Shown: positions 14,791-24,724, counted from the stretch's first letter. The stretch is 35,977 nt of DNA from Onishia taeanensis (GCF_003268885.1 NZ_QLSX01000016.1:1-35977), one strand, 5' to 3'. Notes: generated by a model not told the origin, from the sequence alone. Numbers and translations: made by a program.

Positions 14791-14880
14791 TTCCGACCTA
14801 GAAAGCCGGTCGGGTCCAAAATCCCCCTCCAAACTGGCAGGTAACCGCCTAAGTCTCGACACGCGATGAATGCAGATTGG

Positions 14881-16518
14881 TCAGAAATGCTGCATGGCGA
14901 GCCCTTTTGGACCGATCACCCAATGGCGTTTCGAGCCACGTTTACCGTTGCTACAGCAGGTAATCCCCTGGGCATCCAGCAGTGGGGCGGCACGCTTGAA
15001 GGCTGCGCCAAGGCCGCGCGCCTCACGTGGCCATTGGCTGTCCGACACACAGGTCGGCCGGAACTGGCCCAAGATGGCCAGCCAGACCCCCGCCGGATTT
15101 TCGACGGCTTCCGTGATGGCGTTAATCCTCAGGTATTCAACAACTGCCTTGGCAATCGGCTCCTCTTCAGTCATCTCGCAGAGCCGCTCATTGCGATATG
15201 CCTCGTATTGCGACCAAAAGGCCTCTGCACTGCCGGTCAGTGTGTCGGAGACAATCATTCCGATACGACAGAAATCGTGCCAGCCGTCCGGTACTCTCCG
15301 ATCCAAGCTCACTTGGCCGATATTGGCATGTGCCTTTCCGAGCATGCCAAGCAGTGCATTGAAGACGCGACTCTGATCTTCGCCTGGTAAGCTCTCCTGC
15401 GTATGCCATTGGGAAGATGCCTTGCCCGTCTGATCTGTTGAGGGTGATGGCATTTCCAGACTCAAGGTGAGTTCTACTAATTCAGGTTGTGTGATGACCG
15501 GTTCTAGGCTGCTCAGCAAAAAAGCACGCCGCACAGCGAGACTCGATGTAATCTCATGGCAACCAATAGCTTTCCATTCCAGCCTGCTTTTGCAGAGCAA
15601 CTCAAACATACGTCGCTGTACCGCCGAACTGAGCCCGTCTTCGACATTGTCCAGGTTGAGCACATGATGCCGCCAGGCTTTTTGATCTACGTCCTTGACC
15701 TTTGAGGGTGTATCACGAATCGCATTCTCCTTGATTACCGGATCTAGCGTGCGCTTGATGACGTCTTGTAGTTGTGCCATTCCAGATTTAAGCTCTCCTG
15801 TGAGTTCCAGAACCAGCTGCTGACGTTCTGGCATCATGCAAAGCACCATGAACGTATAGATCAGCAGGTCTCGATCTTTCGGAATCGGCACATACGACTC
15901 AATGATACGCACGCCTGAGGGGGCCATCGCACTGGGACCCTGGATATACACCGTGTGAAAGGGGCGACAATTGGCGGGATGCCAGTAAGGATAGGCGAGC
16001 TCTGGCTGAATCATGTTCTCCTGTTTCGGAGGGAGCATCATCACTTTTCCATTCAGTGCGATATATCGATTACCGTAATCGTCTAGCCAGGTTCGTCCAT
16101 TACCGATTTCCGCAAAATCCGGGTAGTCCCCCCGAATGATCTCAAGCGCGTCCCGGACATTTTGGTCCGAAACGTCGCGGTTGTCATGGCTCGCTGCTAT
16201 GTGCTTGATGATCGGTGCAATCATCTCCGCTTCCAACATCAGTACGGGACCGCCGAAGTTCGGTACAAGGAAATATACGCCGTTAGGATCAGCTACAAGG
16301 CGATAGGCTTGGTGAAGGATCTGCCGGATGAGGTTGGCCTTGCAGGGCTTGGGTGGCCGTCCCGCCCGGGAAAAGGGCAGTTGCTGGCTCGAGCTGTATC
16401 TACAGGTGCTTGCGGAGGAGATATCCTGATAGTTTATCTGGGAGTTAGTGGGTTGATTGGGAAGATATGTACCGTTCCCTGTTGCGGATTGGTTGAGGGG
16501 ATATGGGTTATCGTACAT
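14881..16518 (-). CDS. Phage/plasmid helicase-like protein with a defective Walker A motif
   Basis: 545 residues. The middle looks like the D5/SF3-type helicase of phage and ICE primase-helicase proteins: ERQQLVLELTGE (232-242), then a position that should be GxxGxGK[ST] but reads GELKSGMAQ (241-249), then TLDPV, and a Walker B-like HHVLNLDNVED (285-294), followed by RRAFLLSSLEPV. The C-terminus (WPREARGLGAAFKRAAPLLDAQGI, RHWVIGP) matches the winged-helix end of that family. The P-loop lysine is absent, so ATP hydrolysis is doubtful. The reading frame is long and open, so it may be a functional non-catalytic homologue. The N-terminal 60 residues are low-complexity. Start 16518 has AAGGAA upstream. 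Confidence 0.7.
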   Translation of the reverse strand: MYDNPYPLNQSATGNGTYLPNQPTNSQINYQDISSASTCRYSSSQQLPFSRAGRPPKPCKANLIRQILHQAYRLVADPNGVYFLVPNFGGPVLMLEAEMIAPIIKHIAASHDNRDVSDQNVRDALEIIRGDYPDFAEIGNGRTWLDDYGNRYIALNGKVMMLPPKQENMIQPELAYPYWHPANCRPFHTVYIQGPSAMAPSGVRIIESYVPIPKDRDLLIYTFMVLCMMPERQQLVLELTGELKSGMAQLQDVIKRTLDPVIKENAIRDTPSKVKDVDQKAWRHHVLNLDNVEDGLSSAVQRRMFELLCKSRLEWKAIGCHEITSSLAVRRAFLLSSLEPVITQPELVELTLSLEMPSPSTDQTGKASSQWHTQESLPGEDQSRVFNALLGMLGKAHANIGQVSLDRRVPDGWHDFCRIGMIVSDTLTGSAEAFWSQYEAYRNERLCEMTEEEPIAKAVVEYLRINAITEAVENPAGVWLAILGQFRPTCVSDSQWPREARGLGAAFKRAAPLLDAQGITCCSNGKRGSKRHWVIGPKGLAMQHF

Positions 16519-17111
16519 TAAGCTGGTTCCTTAGTTTTCTCTTAGGGCATGATGTTTATGTTTTTTACTTGCCTTCGCATGTTATTTGTAGCGCTGTCTG
16601 TGCGCTCGGTTACTATCAGGGTGTAGCGTATTTGGTATATACATTTTCCTGTAAGTTGAGTTTTATTTTCCGCTTGAAGCTGTAGCCAGTGCGTCGGTTT
16701 TTGATTCGAGGCCTTCCATTAATCCAAGCTGGAAATGCTATGTTTTATCGTCCTAATTCCTCCAAAAGTTGTTGTATTTATATGTGTTAAGGGTGTCGGG
16801 GCGTATGAGAAGCCCGCCGTCCTGATCTTTCATCCACCCAGTGGATGGTGAATAGCGCCAGTGAGGACCGAAGGTCATTAGCCTGGAGCAGGGTTGGCTT
16901 CGTTAAGGGGTGTTTTTCCCACCTATATCGTCTTCTGCAAGCTCCTACATGTTGAATCTCCTTCATTACTGATGTTGCCAAATTTAGCAGGTTGAACATG
17001 GAGTGAATAATGATTTTTTTTAACTTTGGGTTTGTATGTCGTTAGATGATAAAAGATGCTTTTGGATGCTTCTGGACATACATGGTAACTATTTTTGTAT
17101 GAGAAATTTTC
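16519..17111. other. AT-rich intergenic stretch
   Basis: Lower GC than the flanks, no gene I can support. A short leftward frame (16787-16999) has no recognisable family or ribosome site. Confidence 0.5.
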
Positions 17112-18219
17112 AAGGAGCCCGTCCCGATCTGTGCTTGAAGACCCGTAGCTGGGGCGTCAGGCATATCGCCGATGAACTCGGTGTCAGCAAGAACACCGTC
17201 AAGCGCTACCTGCGCCAGGGTGGATGGGCGCCCTAGGCCAGCCTGCAGCGCACCCGTTCACTTGATGTTCTGGATCACTGTCTGCAGTACCGCCTCCTGC
17301 AGCTCATCGGCATTGCCGCCGTGGTGCTGCAAGTCCTGTAGCTCGAACACGGTCTTAACCGTCAGCCTGCGGACGCTGGAACGCGCCTGCGAATCCTATT
17401 GCCAGGCGCTGGCCGCCGAAGACAAGGCGACGGTGAGATTCGAGACTCCACCTCGCGAGCAGCTTCAGATCGATTTCGGCAGCCGCCAGATCACCATCGG
17501 CAACGAAGCGATCAAGATCTACCTGTTCGTCACTACCCTCGGATACCCCCGCCGACACTACGCCCACTCCTTCCGTCACGAGCGTCAGTTGGTGTGACCG
17601 CCGGCATGGAAGAGGGGCTCATTGGCTCCGTAGGGTGCCAGAGCAGGTACTGCTGGATAACGCCTGGGCACTGGTCGACCACCACAATGCCGCCAGCCTC
17701 TAGGCGGCCTTCAACGATTAGCGTTTGGTCTTTGCCCGCTACTGGGGCTTCCGGCCGGTGCCCAGCACTCAGTATCGCCCCGTACCAAGGGCAAGGACGA
17801 GCGCGGCGCTGGCTACGTGCAGCGCAACGCTATCGCGGCCGGACATTTCTAATCGGGGTCAACAGGGGGGCTGGAGGCCTACCTGATTTGGTGGATGCGT
17901 GAGATTGCCGACCAGCGGATGCAATACGCCACCGGTGAGCTGCCGGCGGTTCGCTTCGCAGCTGAAAGGGCCAGCCTGCAACCGCCGAACGACAATCCGC
18001 CCTTCGAGCAGACGTGGAACTCGGCAGTTGCTTCCAGCGCGATGCCACCGTTGAGGTCGCCACAAACCTCTACTGCGTGCCCTGCCGTCTGATAGGCGAG
18101 CCGGTTTTAGTCAGCGTGACCGACGGTGACATGCGGGTTCAACATGTCGGCCAGGAGTTAGCCCGCCACTCCGAGTTGAGCTGGCGCCCTGTGGTGCGGT
18201 TCCTGCCGTACCATCTGCA
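17112..18219 (+). pseudogene. istA: Relic of IS21-family transposase IstA
   Basis: Pieces of IstA appear in order but in different frames. RSWGVRHIADELGVSKNTVKRYLRQGG is the N-terminal helix-turn-helix. TVSLRTLERAC and ATVRFETPPREQLQIDFGSRQITIG, LFVTTLGYPRR, SFRHERQ are catalytic-domain pieces. MREIADQRM, TGELPAVRF and VEVATNLYCVPCRLIGEPV, VQHVGQELARHSE are C-terminal ones. At least four frame changes and several stops make it dead. Confidence 0.88.
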
Positions 18220-18261
18220 GTGCATTGTCAGCTATCGGCCGCCCAAGGTGGCTACTACGGG

Positions 18262-18438
18262 GGCTCTGGAGCCAAGCGGGAAAGTGGCTACCTTGGATCT
18301 ATCATCCTCGACTGGCTGCTGCACCACAGTCACGTCATCACTTTTCGCGGCTGCAGTTACCGACTGTGGGACAAGCGTAAGGCTTGGCTCATCAAGCTCG
18401 TTGGCATCCACCATCCCGAGCAGGTCGCCAGAGGATAA
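18262..18438 (+). pseudogene. istB: 3' remnant of IS21 helper ATPase IstB
   Basis: ILDWLLHHSHVITFRGCSYRLWDKRKAWLIK matches the C-terminal end of IstB (compare 'ILDRLLHHSHV...GESYRL.EKRKAG'). It follows the istA relic, but the AAA+ ATPase body is deleted. Confidence 0.75.
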
Positions 18439-18833
18439 GGGCCAGATTTCCCTGTCGGAGGTGACCAGGTTCTGATGTCGCTTGAAAGCAAAGTGGTCGG
18501 CCAGCTGCCCAAGGCTCGCCGACCACCGATTCTTGCTTGTATGCGCACCGCATTCGCATCTGTCTGACCAGGCAGATGCGCCTGTAGGCATAACACCAGC
18601 GGAGGGGACCAGGGTCAGTAATTTTTTGCATTAGGTAGTCATTAACACACGGCCCTCATTAAGTGATTGAAAAATATGGCATAAAAATGCTTGGAATCGC
18701 CCTGGATGGTGGGCTTCTAGATATATATCCAGTGTTTGAGCCCTGTTTTTGAATAGGTGGCAAGTCGGCTCGATTATCTAACTGGTTCCGATACAATTCG
18801 TATTGTCGGTTGATTGATATAGAGGACTTGAAG
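18439..18833. other. Intergenic, IS21 end and alpA upstream region
   Basis: No gene seen. GC content falls from about 18600 onward, marking entry into the AlpA/Rep segment. I could not define the IS21 terminal repeat. Confidence 0.4.
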
Positions 18834-19067
18834 ATGAGCAACGATAGAAAACTGAAGATCCTGAGAATGGCGCAGTTGGTAGAAAAGATAGGCATTAGTC
18901 GATCTTCAATTTATGCAAAAATTAATCCTCGGATGCCACAATATGACCCAACATTCCCTGTGCAGATTTCTCTTGGTGCTAGATCTAAAGGCTGGTCTGA
19001 GCCGGATGTCGACAGGTGGTTACTTGCAAACCAAGGGGAGTCCAAGAGTGATCCTGATATTACCTAG
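18834..19067 (+). CDS. AlpA-like regulator
   Basis: 77 residues, MerR-like winged-helix fold typical of AlpA/prophage regulators: KILRMAQLVEKIGISRSSIYAKI is the DNA-binding helix-turn-helix, followed by FPVQISLGARSKGWSEPDVDRWL. AlpA proteins switch on integrase or excision genes of P4-like satellites. AGAGGA lies 7 bp before ATG 18834. It ends in a shared CTAG with the convergent gene (19064-19067). Confidence 0.88.
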   Translation: MSNDRKLKILRMAQLVEKIGISRSSIYAKINPRMPQYDPTFPVQISLGARSKGWSEPDVDRWLLANQGESKSDPDIT

Positions 19068-19864
19068 AGTTTTTTCAATTTCTTGAAGATATCGTTGACT
19101 TCTTTGTTCTTGTTCATCCAGTTGGTGATCATTCGTTGAATATCACTTTCATTCAGCTTTATTACTGACCGCTGATCGCTCTGCTCGTGGAATTGGAGTA
19201 CTTTTTCATGCAGTTTGTATGCGGCAACTTTTACTGACGGCCATCCATTATCTGGGCAATCCTCATACAGGAGGTCTATGAGACGATATTTCAAGTGCCT
19301 TAGATTCTGGTTGGCCAATCTTCCATACTCTTGCTGAAGGAGCTTTTCCCAGCGTTTTTCTTCAGCTATGCATGCGTCTTCAAGTCTTGTCTCTAGAGAT
19401 GCGAATTCAACCAGCGCTGCCCATGATTGATCGCGTAAGCCTTCTTGGGCTAGGAGGTCGGAACAAACTAACCAAATGAATGAAGTTGAGAAAAACATAG
19501 ATATTTTATCATCGATTTTTTCACAAAGATCAAGCTCTAAGGTTTCTTGGTAGTCGCTAGCTGGCGTGCCAGAAAGTATTTTCCTTTTAGCTGAAGCGTA
19601 TTCTTGGTGGAAGAGCACGTTTGCTAATTCTTCTTCATTTTTTTTCGATGGAGATGAGCCAATGCTTGGAGGTTTTTGCGATATATGAAAATAGGTTTCG
19701 CAAAGCGTTCTTTTCAGCTTCTCAATATAGTCTTCAAGCGGGATGGAGGAGATCTGGTGGTAATGGTCAGGGATGATGAGGTTTCTGTTTGTGAGGTGCT
19801 GATTGTATTCTCCTTCTTTCTTTTCTGATATGGATGTAGTGGCAGGTAAGGGATTATTGCTCAT
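19064..19864 (-). CDS. Unknown 266-residue protein in the satellite segment
   Basis: No family recognised. Soluble, charged and mostly helical, with no signal peptide or membrane segment. It has a disordered N-terminus, then helices such as DYIEKLKRTLCETYFHI, a middle with DDKISMFFSTSFIWLVCSDLLAQEGLRD, LETRLEDACIAEEKRWEKLLQQEYGRLANQNLRHLKYRL, and a Lys-rich end. AAAGGAAAT precedes ATG 19864, and leftward a CATAAT -10 lies at 19895-19900. Low GC like its neighbours. It is convergent with alpA and divergent from the Rep gene, so it is not in either operon; a regulatory or cargo (for example defence) role is possible but unproven. Confidence 0.75.
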   Translation of the reverse strand: MSNNPLPATTSISEKKEGEYNQHLTNRNLIIPDHYHQISSIPLEDYIEKLKRTLCETYFHISQKPPSIGSSPSKKNEEELANVLFHQEYASAKRKILSGTPASDYQETLELDLCEKIDDKISMFFSTSFIWLVCSDLLAQEGLRDQSWAALVEFASLETRLEDACIAEEKRWEKLLQQEYGRLANQNLRHLKYRLIDLLYEDCPDNGWPSVKVAAYKLHEKVLQFHEQSDQRSVIKLNESDIQRMITNWMNKNKEVNDIFKKLKKL

Positions 19865-20220
19865 TGCGGATTTCCTTTGAATAATAATTCTAAAATTATG
19901 CCATAAACTTGCTATAAGTTCCAGGGCTTTAGGTTCGACGTTTGATTTGTTTTGATTTTTTAACGTTATTTTCTGAATAAGCGAAGGCTATTATCTTTTG
20001 TTTTAACCCTTGCTGCGCCTGCAATGTTGAAAGTGGGTGGTTAGTTTTACTTTTGCTTTATATGTTATACCGAAGGGTTGTGCTAGGGTGGGTTGTCATG
20101 TTGTAGCAGTGCTGGAGTCATATCAGTACATGGATTTTAAATAGTGAGCGTTGAGTAAAGAGTATGTGTCTTATATCCAGATTGATACTTTTAGCCGTGT
20201 AGTCGATGATGGAGTGCTGT
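19865..20220. other. AT-rich divergent promoter region
   Basis: 356 bp of AT-rich DNA between the divergent 266-residue gene and the Rep gene. It probably holds both promoters and possibly the origin nicked by the Rep. I see no long repeat by eye. Confidence 0.4.
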
Positions 20221-21447
20221 ATGGAATATGAGGAATCTCCGGGTGAGAATTCGCATCCTTTTGACGAAGACTGGAATATTGATTGGGACTGGGGGACGAA
20301 TCATTCTCCTAGCGATAATGATGTGCCGTGGTGGGAGGGCGAGGAGCGACTGGCAAGAGGTGAGAACTTACAACAATGGGATATGAATGATGAGGAGTTA
20401 TTCTTCGAGGAGGAGGTGTCTGATGACCAAGAAGAGCTGCTTTCAGAATCCGATAAAAAGTTTATTGCACACCTGCGTCGTGCAGAAGCGGTCATAAAAG
20501 GGATATTTGACTCTCGAGAAGATCACTTCGAGGTGGTGGAGAAAAAGAATGGGAAGCTGAAGCTCTTCCAATCCTTACATGGCAAAGAATTCCTGAAAGT
20601 CGGGAAAAAGGGCTGTGATGAGAGATGCGCACAGCTGCGCGTTGTCGATAAGAATCCTTACGTCGGTATTTATCACAAGGTCACAAGGAGGTGGGAGTAT
20701 GAATTGAGGGCAATGGTGGAGTATGGCGTGTTAGCAGGAGGAGTCTCTAGGACCGTCAATGTCATGAATAAGATCATGGAGGAGATCAAGGATGAGGCCA
20801 GCAGGCCGATTATCCAGGACTTTTCACGGCGTGCTGATCGAGCGGCTAAAGACAGAAAGAAGGCGGCAACTGCAATTATCGATAGATGCTTTGCACAGCG
20901 GTCCCGTCTACTGGTGCTTAGAGTGGATTTGGGATATAGAAAAGGAAAGTTTATTGAATCGGAAGACTTTATGAAAGACATGAAGATGGTGAAGAAAGAA
21001 TGGACGTTAATGAGTGATAGCCTTAAGTCAGGAAAAGTTGCTCCCAATGTGATGGCGGTCTTTGGCAAGCTGGAATACGGGGTCTTGGCTGGCTTTCATT
21101 ACCATCTTGTTGTCATCATGAAGGGTTCCGGCAATCGACAGGATATTAACTATGCCAAGATGGTGGGGCAGTATTGGTACAGCGAAGTGACGGGCGGGGA
21201 AGGCAGATACTTTAACTGCAATCGAATCAAGCATCGCTACAAAAAACTGGGGATAGGGACGATCAACTACCATGAAAAAGACAAAATCGATGCTCTGAAG
21301 GGAGTCGTGATCGATTACATTGTCAAGAGCGATTACTATATGAGTGCCCTGTTACCCTCCAAGAAAACCTTTGTCCAGCTGTCGTGCACGAACAAGGAGC
21401 AGATGGTCAGGCGCGGACGGCCACGACGTTATCTCTCCAAGGTGTGA
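20221..21447 (+). CDS. YagK/YfjJ-type (inovirus Gp2-like) replication initiator
   Basis: 408 residues from ATG 20221, chosen because GGAG lies 6 bp upstream; ATGs at 20206/20209 lack one. An acidic, Trp-rich N-terminal extension (first about 75 residues) precedes a domain of the YagK/YfjJ family. Numbered from 20206, RSRLLVLRVDLGY (232-244) is the first core strand, FGKLEYGVLAGFHYHLVVIMKG (286-307) contains the HxH of HUH endonucleases, and VVIDYIVKSDYYM (367-379) offers candidate catalytic tyrosines. Such proteins are thought to start rolling-circle replication of inoviruses and P4-like satellites. Low GC like alpA. Confidence 0.82.
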   Translation: MEYEESPGENSHPFDEDWNIDWDWGTNHSPSDNDVPWWEGEERLARGENLQQWDMNDEELFFEEEVSDDQEELLSESDKKFIAHLRRAEAVIKGIFDSREDHFEVVEKKNGKLKLFQSLHGKEFLKVGKKGCDERCAQLRVVDKNPYVGIYHKVTRRWEYELRAMVEYGVLAGGVSRTVNVMNKIMEEIKDEASRPIIQDFSRRADRAAKDRKKAATAIIDRCFAQRSRLLVLRVDLGYRKGKFIESEDFMKDMKMVKKEWTLMSDSLKSGKVAPNVMAVFGKLEYGVLAGFHYHLVVIMKGSGNRQDINYAKMVGQYWYSEVTGGEGRYFNCNRIKHRYKKLGIGTINYHEKDKIDALKGVVIDYIVKSDYYMSALLPSKKTFVQLSCTNKEQMVRRGRPRRYLSKV

Positions 21448-21650
21448 GAACCATCACACATCAATTTATGACATTGAACCGTTCAAGCTGATGTAGAGTC
21501 AGGCAGTTAAAAATTCCCACCTCGACTCCCCTCCCAGCGGTTCACCTCTAAGGCGATCATCTCAGTACCAGCAGCGCATCAGTCACACTGGGCGCAGAGC
21601 CGATGTGGCACTGAACTGCCTATTTCTGGCGACAATCGAAGACGCATTCC

Positions 21651-21923
21651 TCAGAAGCATCGGGCTGCTTTCCCTTTGGCGTTCCGGTTTTGTGGAGCCC
21701 ATTGAGTCACCAGCGCTCTCCCCTGCACATTTATGCCCGGCAGATCATGGTGCTGCGCTTGTTGCTTGAATTCAGGAACGCCAATAAAGGTTGTCCGCTT
21801 TTCATCAACTGCACCAAGCGGTGCGGTACCCAAGGTTTTCTGGTGCTCCAAACGGTCTAGCTGCTCAACCTGCCTGAAATACTCCAGTTCTTTGCGGTAT
21901 TCCTTTAGCTCAGCGGGGAGGCG
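21651..21923 (-). pseudogene. Fragment of an unrecognised gene
   Basis: Leftward the frame reads LPAELKEYRKELEYFRQVEQLDRLEHQKTLGTAPL, then VDEKRTTFIGVPEFKQQ, a plausible coiled-coil protein piece, ending at 21651. A stop interrupts the frame upstream and no start is evident. The rest of 21448-22018 shows no gene. Confidence 0.3.
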
Positions 21924-22018
21924 GGGATGGCAACTTGCTGCTGGCGCGGCTGAACAGCATCAAAGAATTCTGGGTATCCGGATTAAGTGGTAGATGGAGC
22001 CTCCTGCTCCTTCGACCA

Positions 22019-23321
22019 TTAACTCTCCCAGAAGGTTGATAGATCGACGCCGTAGTTCTTCTCGGGCTCGGGGAGACCCATGCTGTAGGTCATGGTGGCC
22101 TTGCCCAGGAAAGGGGATTCCTTTATCTGTGGCGCCTTCTTCTTGTGCTTGGTGGTGTAGAGCATCCGCGCCTGCATCACCTCGAATGAGTAGCCCCGGC
22201 CATCCCGGTTCTTGTCCTTGGCCAGCCGGTTGATCGACTCCGTGAAGGCGTTGGTGATCGGGATGTCGGTCTCGAAGTAGGTCAGCATCTCCTCACGCCA
22301 TGAGCTGACGGCGCTGACAAGATCCTTCCAGACCTCCTTCTGCCCCTGCGGGATGTCGTCAATCCAGGCAGCTAGTGCCTGCTCAGCATCTCGCCGGGTG
22401 GCACAGTCCCAGATGTGGTAGAACTGTTCCTTGTGCTCTTAGGCTGACAGCAGCTGAGGGAAGGCCCCCCGTCCAGGTCTCCATGATGAGCCGTTCGCGG
22501 TCTGAGACATCGTGAGCCCGCTTCAGCAGGATCTTCCTATCACCCTTGAGCGTCCGTCGCTGGTTGGCCGTCAGCTCCTTCCTGAGCCCCTTGCGGACCT
22601 TCTCCAAGGCCTCGTTGGCCATACGCACCACATGGAACTTATCGACCACGATGCGGGCCTGTGGCAGCACCGCCTGGACGGCACGGAGGTAGGGCTTCCA
22701 CATATCCATGCTGACGATCTCGACCTTGTCGCGCTCGGTCATGCTCATGAGCCGCTTCGTCACCGCGTCCTGCTGACGACCGGGCAACAGGTCCAACAGG
22801 GTGCGCTCTTCCAGGTTGGTCAGGATGCAGCGGTAGCGGCGGTTCAGGTAAAGCTCATCGATGCCCAGGCAGTGAGGTGTCTCAAAGCGGTGCCAGGCAG
22901 CCAGGAACTCAGCCTTCTTCTTGAAGATCTCGCGAACAGTCTTCTCGTCGAGGCCGGTGGTATCGGCTACATAGGCGTAGGGGTGGTTGAAGGCCTCCTT
23001 CTCGACGTGGCTGTAAAGCCTCCGCGTCATGCGGTGATCGTCTACCATTTCCGGTAGAGCTGGCCGGAACGTCCTTCCACACGCCCGGCAGGTGTAGCGG
23101 CGACGGACTACCCAGAGGGTGACCCGCTTTCCGTGGATGGGCAGGTCTCGGTAAGCCACATCGCGCTTGCCAAACCTGACGAACTCTCCCTCTACGCGGC
23201 ACTCCTCGCAGGCCACAGGGACCGGAGCTTCAACCTGAAAGTGGAGGTCATGCTCTTCCATCTTTGTGCCCAGGATGCGGTATTCCGGTGAGTGAAGGAC
23301 GTTGTCAGGCAGAATGCTCAT
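22019..23321 (-). mobile_element. ISL3-family transposase, inactivated
   Basis: From ATG 23321 the protein opens with two CxxC pairs of a zinc-binding domain (CEECRVEG, CRACGRTFRP), then the DDE domain: HCLGIDELYLNRRYRCILTNLE, VSMDMWKPYLRAVQAVLPQARIVVDKFHVVRMANEAL. Near 22470 a G-run of six shifts the frame (GAFPQLL becomes GGLPSAA), and at 22439-22441 the true frame has TAA where Tyr is expected before EHKEQF. The frame then continues to TETDIPITNAFTESINRLAK-type sequence and stops at 22019. The last catalytic Glu region survives but is out of frame. I could not define the terminal repeats. Confidence 0.9.
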
Positions 23322-23350
23322 GCAAACGTTCCTTGAGCCTCTTTGTCATG

Positions 23351-24724
23351 TCACGACGGCCATCTCGTGTGATGGCCGTCGATCACAAAGGTGTGCCGAT
23401 GCCGGCCTCTCGAATGATGGTGGGGATGGCGATGCGGTTCCGGCCCCTCCCATCCCTCATGCTCATGTTGGTGGTGCTCGTCGTGATAGTGCAGATAGGT
23501 ATGCGCCACCGGGTCGTGGTCATGCTCGAGGACCAGCGGATCCCGTGCCGGCCAGACACGGGTCGCGAGCGCCGTCGACAGCAGCGCAATCGCCCCCAGC
23601 AGGGCGAAGGTCTCGATCAGCCCCACCTCGGCCCCAACCCAGCCGGCCAGCGGATAGGCCACCAGCCAGCAGGCATGCGACAGCGAGAACTGGGCGGCGA
23701 ACAGCGCCGGACGGTCCTCGGAGTGGCACGACTGCTTGAGCAGGCGCCCAGTGGGCGTCATGACCAGCGAGGCGCCGGCGCCCAGCAGGAACCACAGCCC
23801 CATCAGGCCGGCGAAGCCGGGCGCGAACAGGCCGAGGAACAAGCTCACCGTCATCAGCGCGGCGCCCGCGAGCATGATCGGGCGTTCGCGCACGCGATCC
23901 AGCACCTTCGGCAGCAGCAGGGCCACCAGCATCGAACCGCCCCCCACCGCCGCGAAGGCCATGGCCACCGCCTGCTCGCCCAGTCCCAGGGTAGAGCGGA
24001 CGTAGACCACGGTATTGACGATCTGCATGGCGCCGGCGGCCGACACCACCATGTTCAGGCCCAGCAGCCCGCGCAGCCGAGGCGTCTTCAGGTAGATCCT
24101 CATGCCGTGAGAGACCTTACGCCACACGCTCGGTGCCTCGTCCTCCGCCGCCTGGGGCGACGGCAACACCACCGAGACCACCAGACCGGCCGAGACCAAG
24201 AAGGCCAGGCCGTTGAGCAGGAACAGCACATCGAAGCGCATCACCATCAGCAGCGCCGCGGCCGCCATGGGGCTGAGCAGGTTCTCGAGGTCATAGGCGA
24301 GCCGCGACAGCGATAATGCCCGGGTGTACTGTCCCTCGTCCTCGAGGAGATCCGGGAGCGTCGCCTGGAAGACCGGGGTGAAGCCAGCAGAGGCGGCATT
24401 GAGCAGGAAGATCAGCACATAGATCTGCCAGACCTCGGTGACGAAGGGCAGCGCGCAGACCACGGATGTCCGTAGCAGGTCCAGGCTGACCAGCAGAGTG
24501 CGGCGCGGCAGACGCGAGGCATAGGCCCCGACCAGCGGCGCGATGCCCACATAGGCCACCATCTTGATCGCCAGGGCCGTGCCTAACACGATCCCCGCTT
24601 TCCCGGCCGCCAGGTCATGGGCCAGCAGCGCCAGGGCGACAGTTGTCAGCCCGGTGCCGACGAGGGCGGTGACCTGGGCCATGAATAAATGGCGGTAACG
24701 ACGGTGACTCAGCACTTGGAGCAC
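23351..24724 (-). CDS. nreB: MFS metal exporter with His-rich tail, NreB type
   Basis: 457 residues, 12-helix major facilitator, followed from about residue 398 by a tail dense in His/Asp/Glu (HDHDPVAHTYLHYHDEHHQHEHEGWEG, HRHPHHHSRGRHRH). The His-rich tail after a 12-helix MFS is the mark of NreB nickel exporters; cobalt is possible. The start is GTG 24724 with GAGGAGGA 5 bp before it. It follows the NreA-like regulator by 34 bp, so the pair is one operon under the G-tract operator at 25070-25090. Its 3' end lies only 29 bp from the ISL3 transposase start. Confidence 0.85.
   Translation of the reverse strand: MLQVLSHRRYRHLFMAQVTALVGTGLTTVALALLAHDLAAGKAGIVLGTALAIKMVAYVGIAPLVGAYASRLPRRTLLVSLDLLRTSVVCALPFVTEVWQIYVLIFLLNAASAGFTPVFQATLPDLLEDEGQYTRALSLSRLAYDLENLLSPMAAAALLMVMRFDVLFLLNGLAFLVSAGLVVSVVLPSPQAAEDEAPSVWRKVSHGMRIYLKTPRLRGLLGLNMVVSAAGAMQIVNTVVYVRSTLGLGEQAVAMAFAAVGGGSMLVALLLPKVLDRVRERPIMLAGAALMTVSLFLGLFAPGFAGLMGLWFLLGAGASLVMTPTGRLLKQSCHSEDRPALFAAQFSLSHACWLVAYPLAGWVGAEVGLIETFALLGAIALLSTALATRVWPARDPLVLEHDHDPVAHTYLHYHDEHHQHEHEGWEGPEPHRHPHHHSRGRHRHTFVIDGHHTRWPS
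23355..23380 (-). terminator. Hairpin overlapping the end of nreB
   Basis: GACGGCCATC (23355-23364) / GATGGCCGTC (23371-23380), perfect 10-bp stem and 6-base loop. It lies inside the last nine codons of nreB, so the terminator candidate is part of the coding end. The bases after it leftward (GTGACATGACAAAG) are not a T-run. Confidence 0.4.

Noticed and set aside
16787-16999. 70-codon leftward frame in AT-rich DNA
   Set aside because: No ribosome site, family resemblance or context; probably chance or a decayed fragment.
23264-24316. Long forward open frame (350 codons) rich in His, Gln and Arg
   Set aside because: It is antisense to the NreB-type exporter, whose membrane helices, motifs and ribosome site are clear; the frame is a GC-bias shadow.
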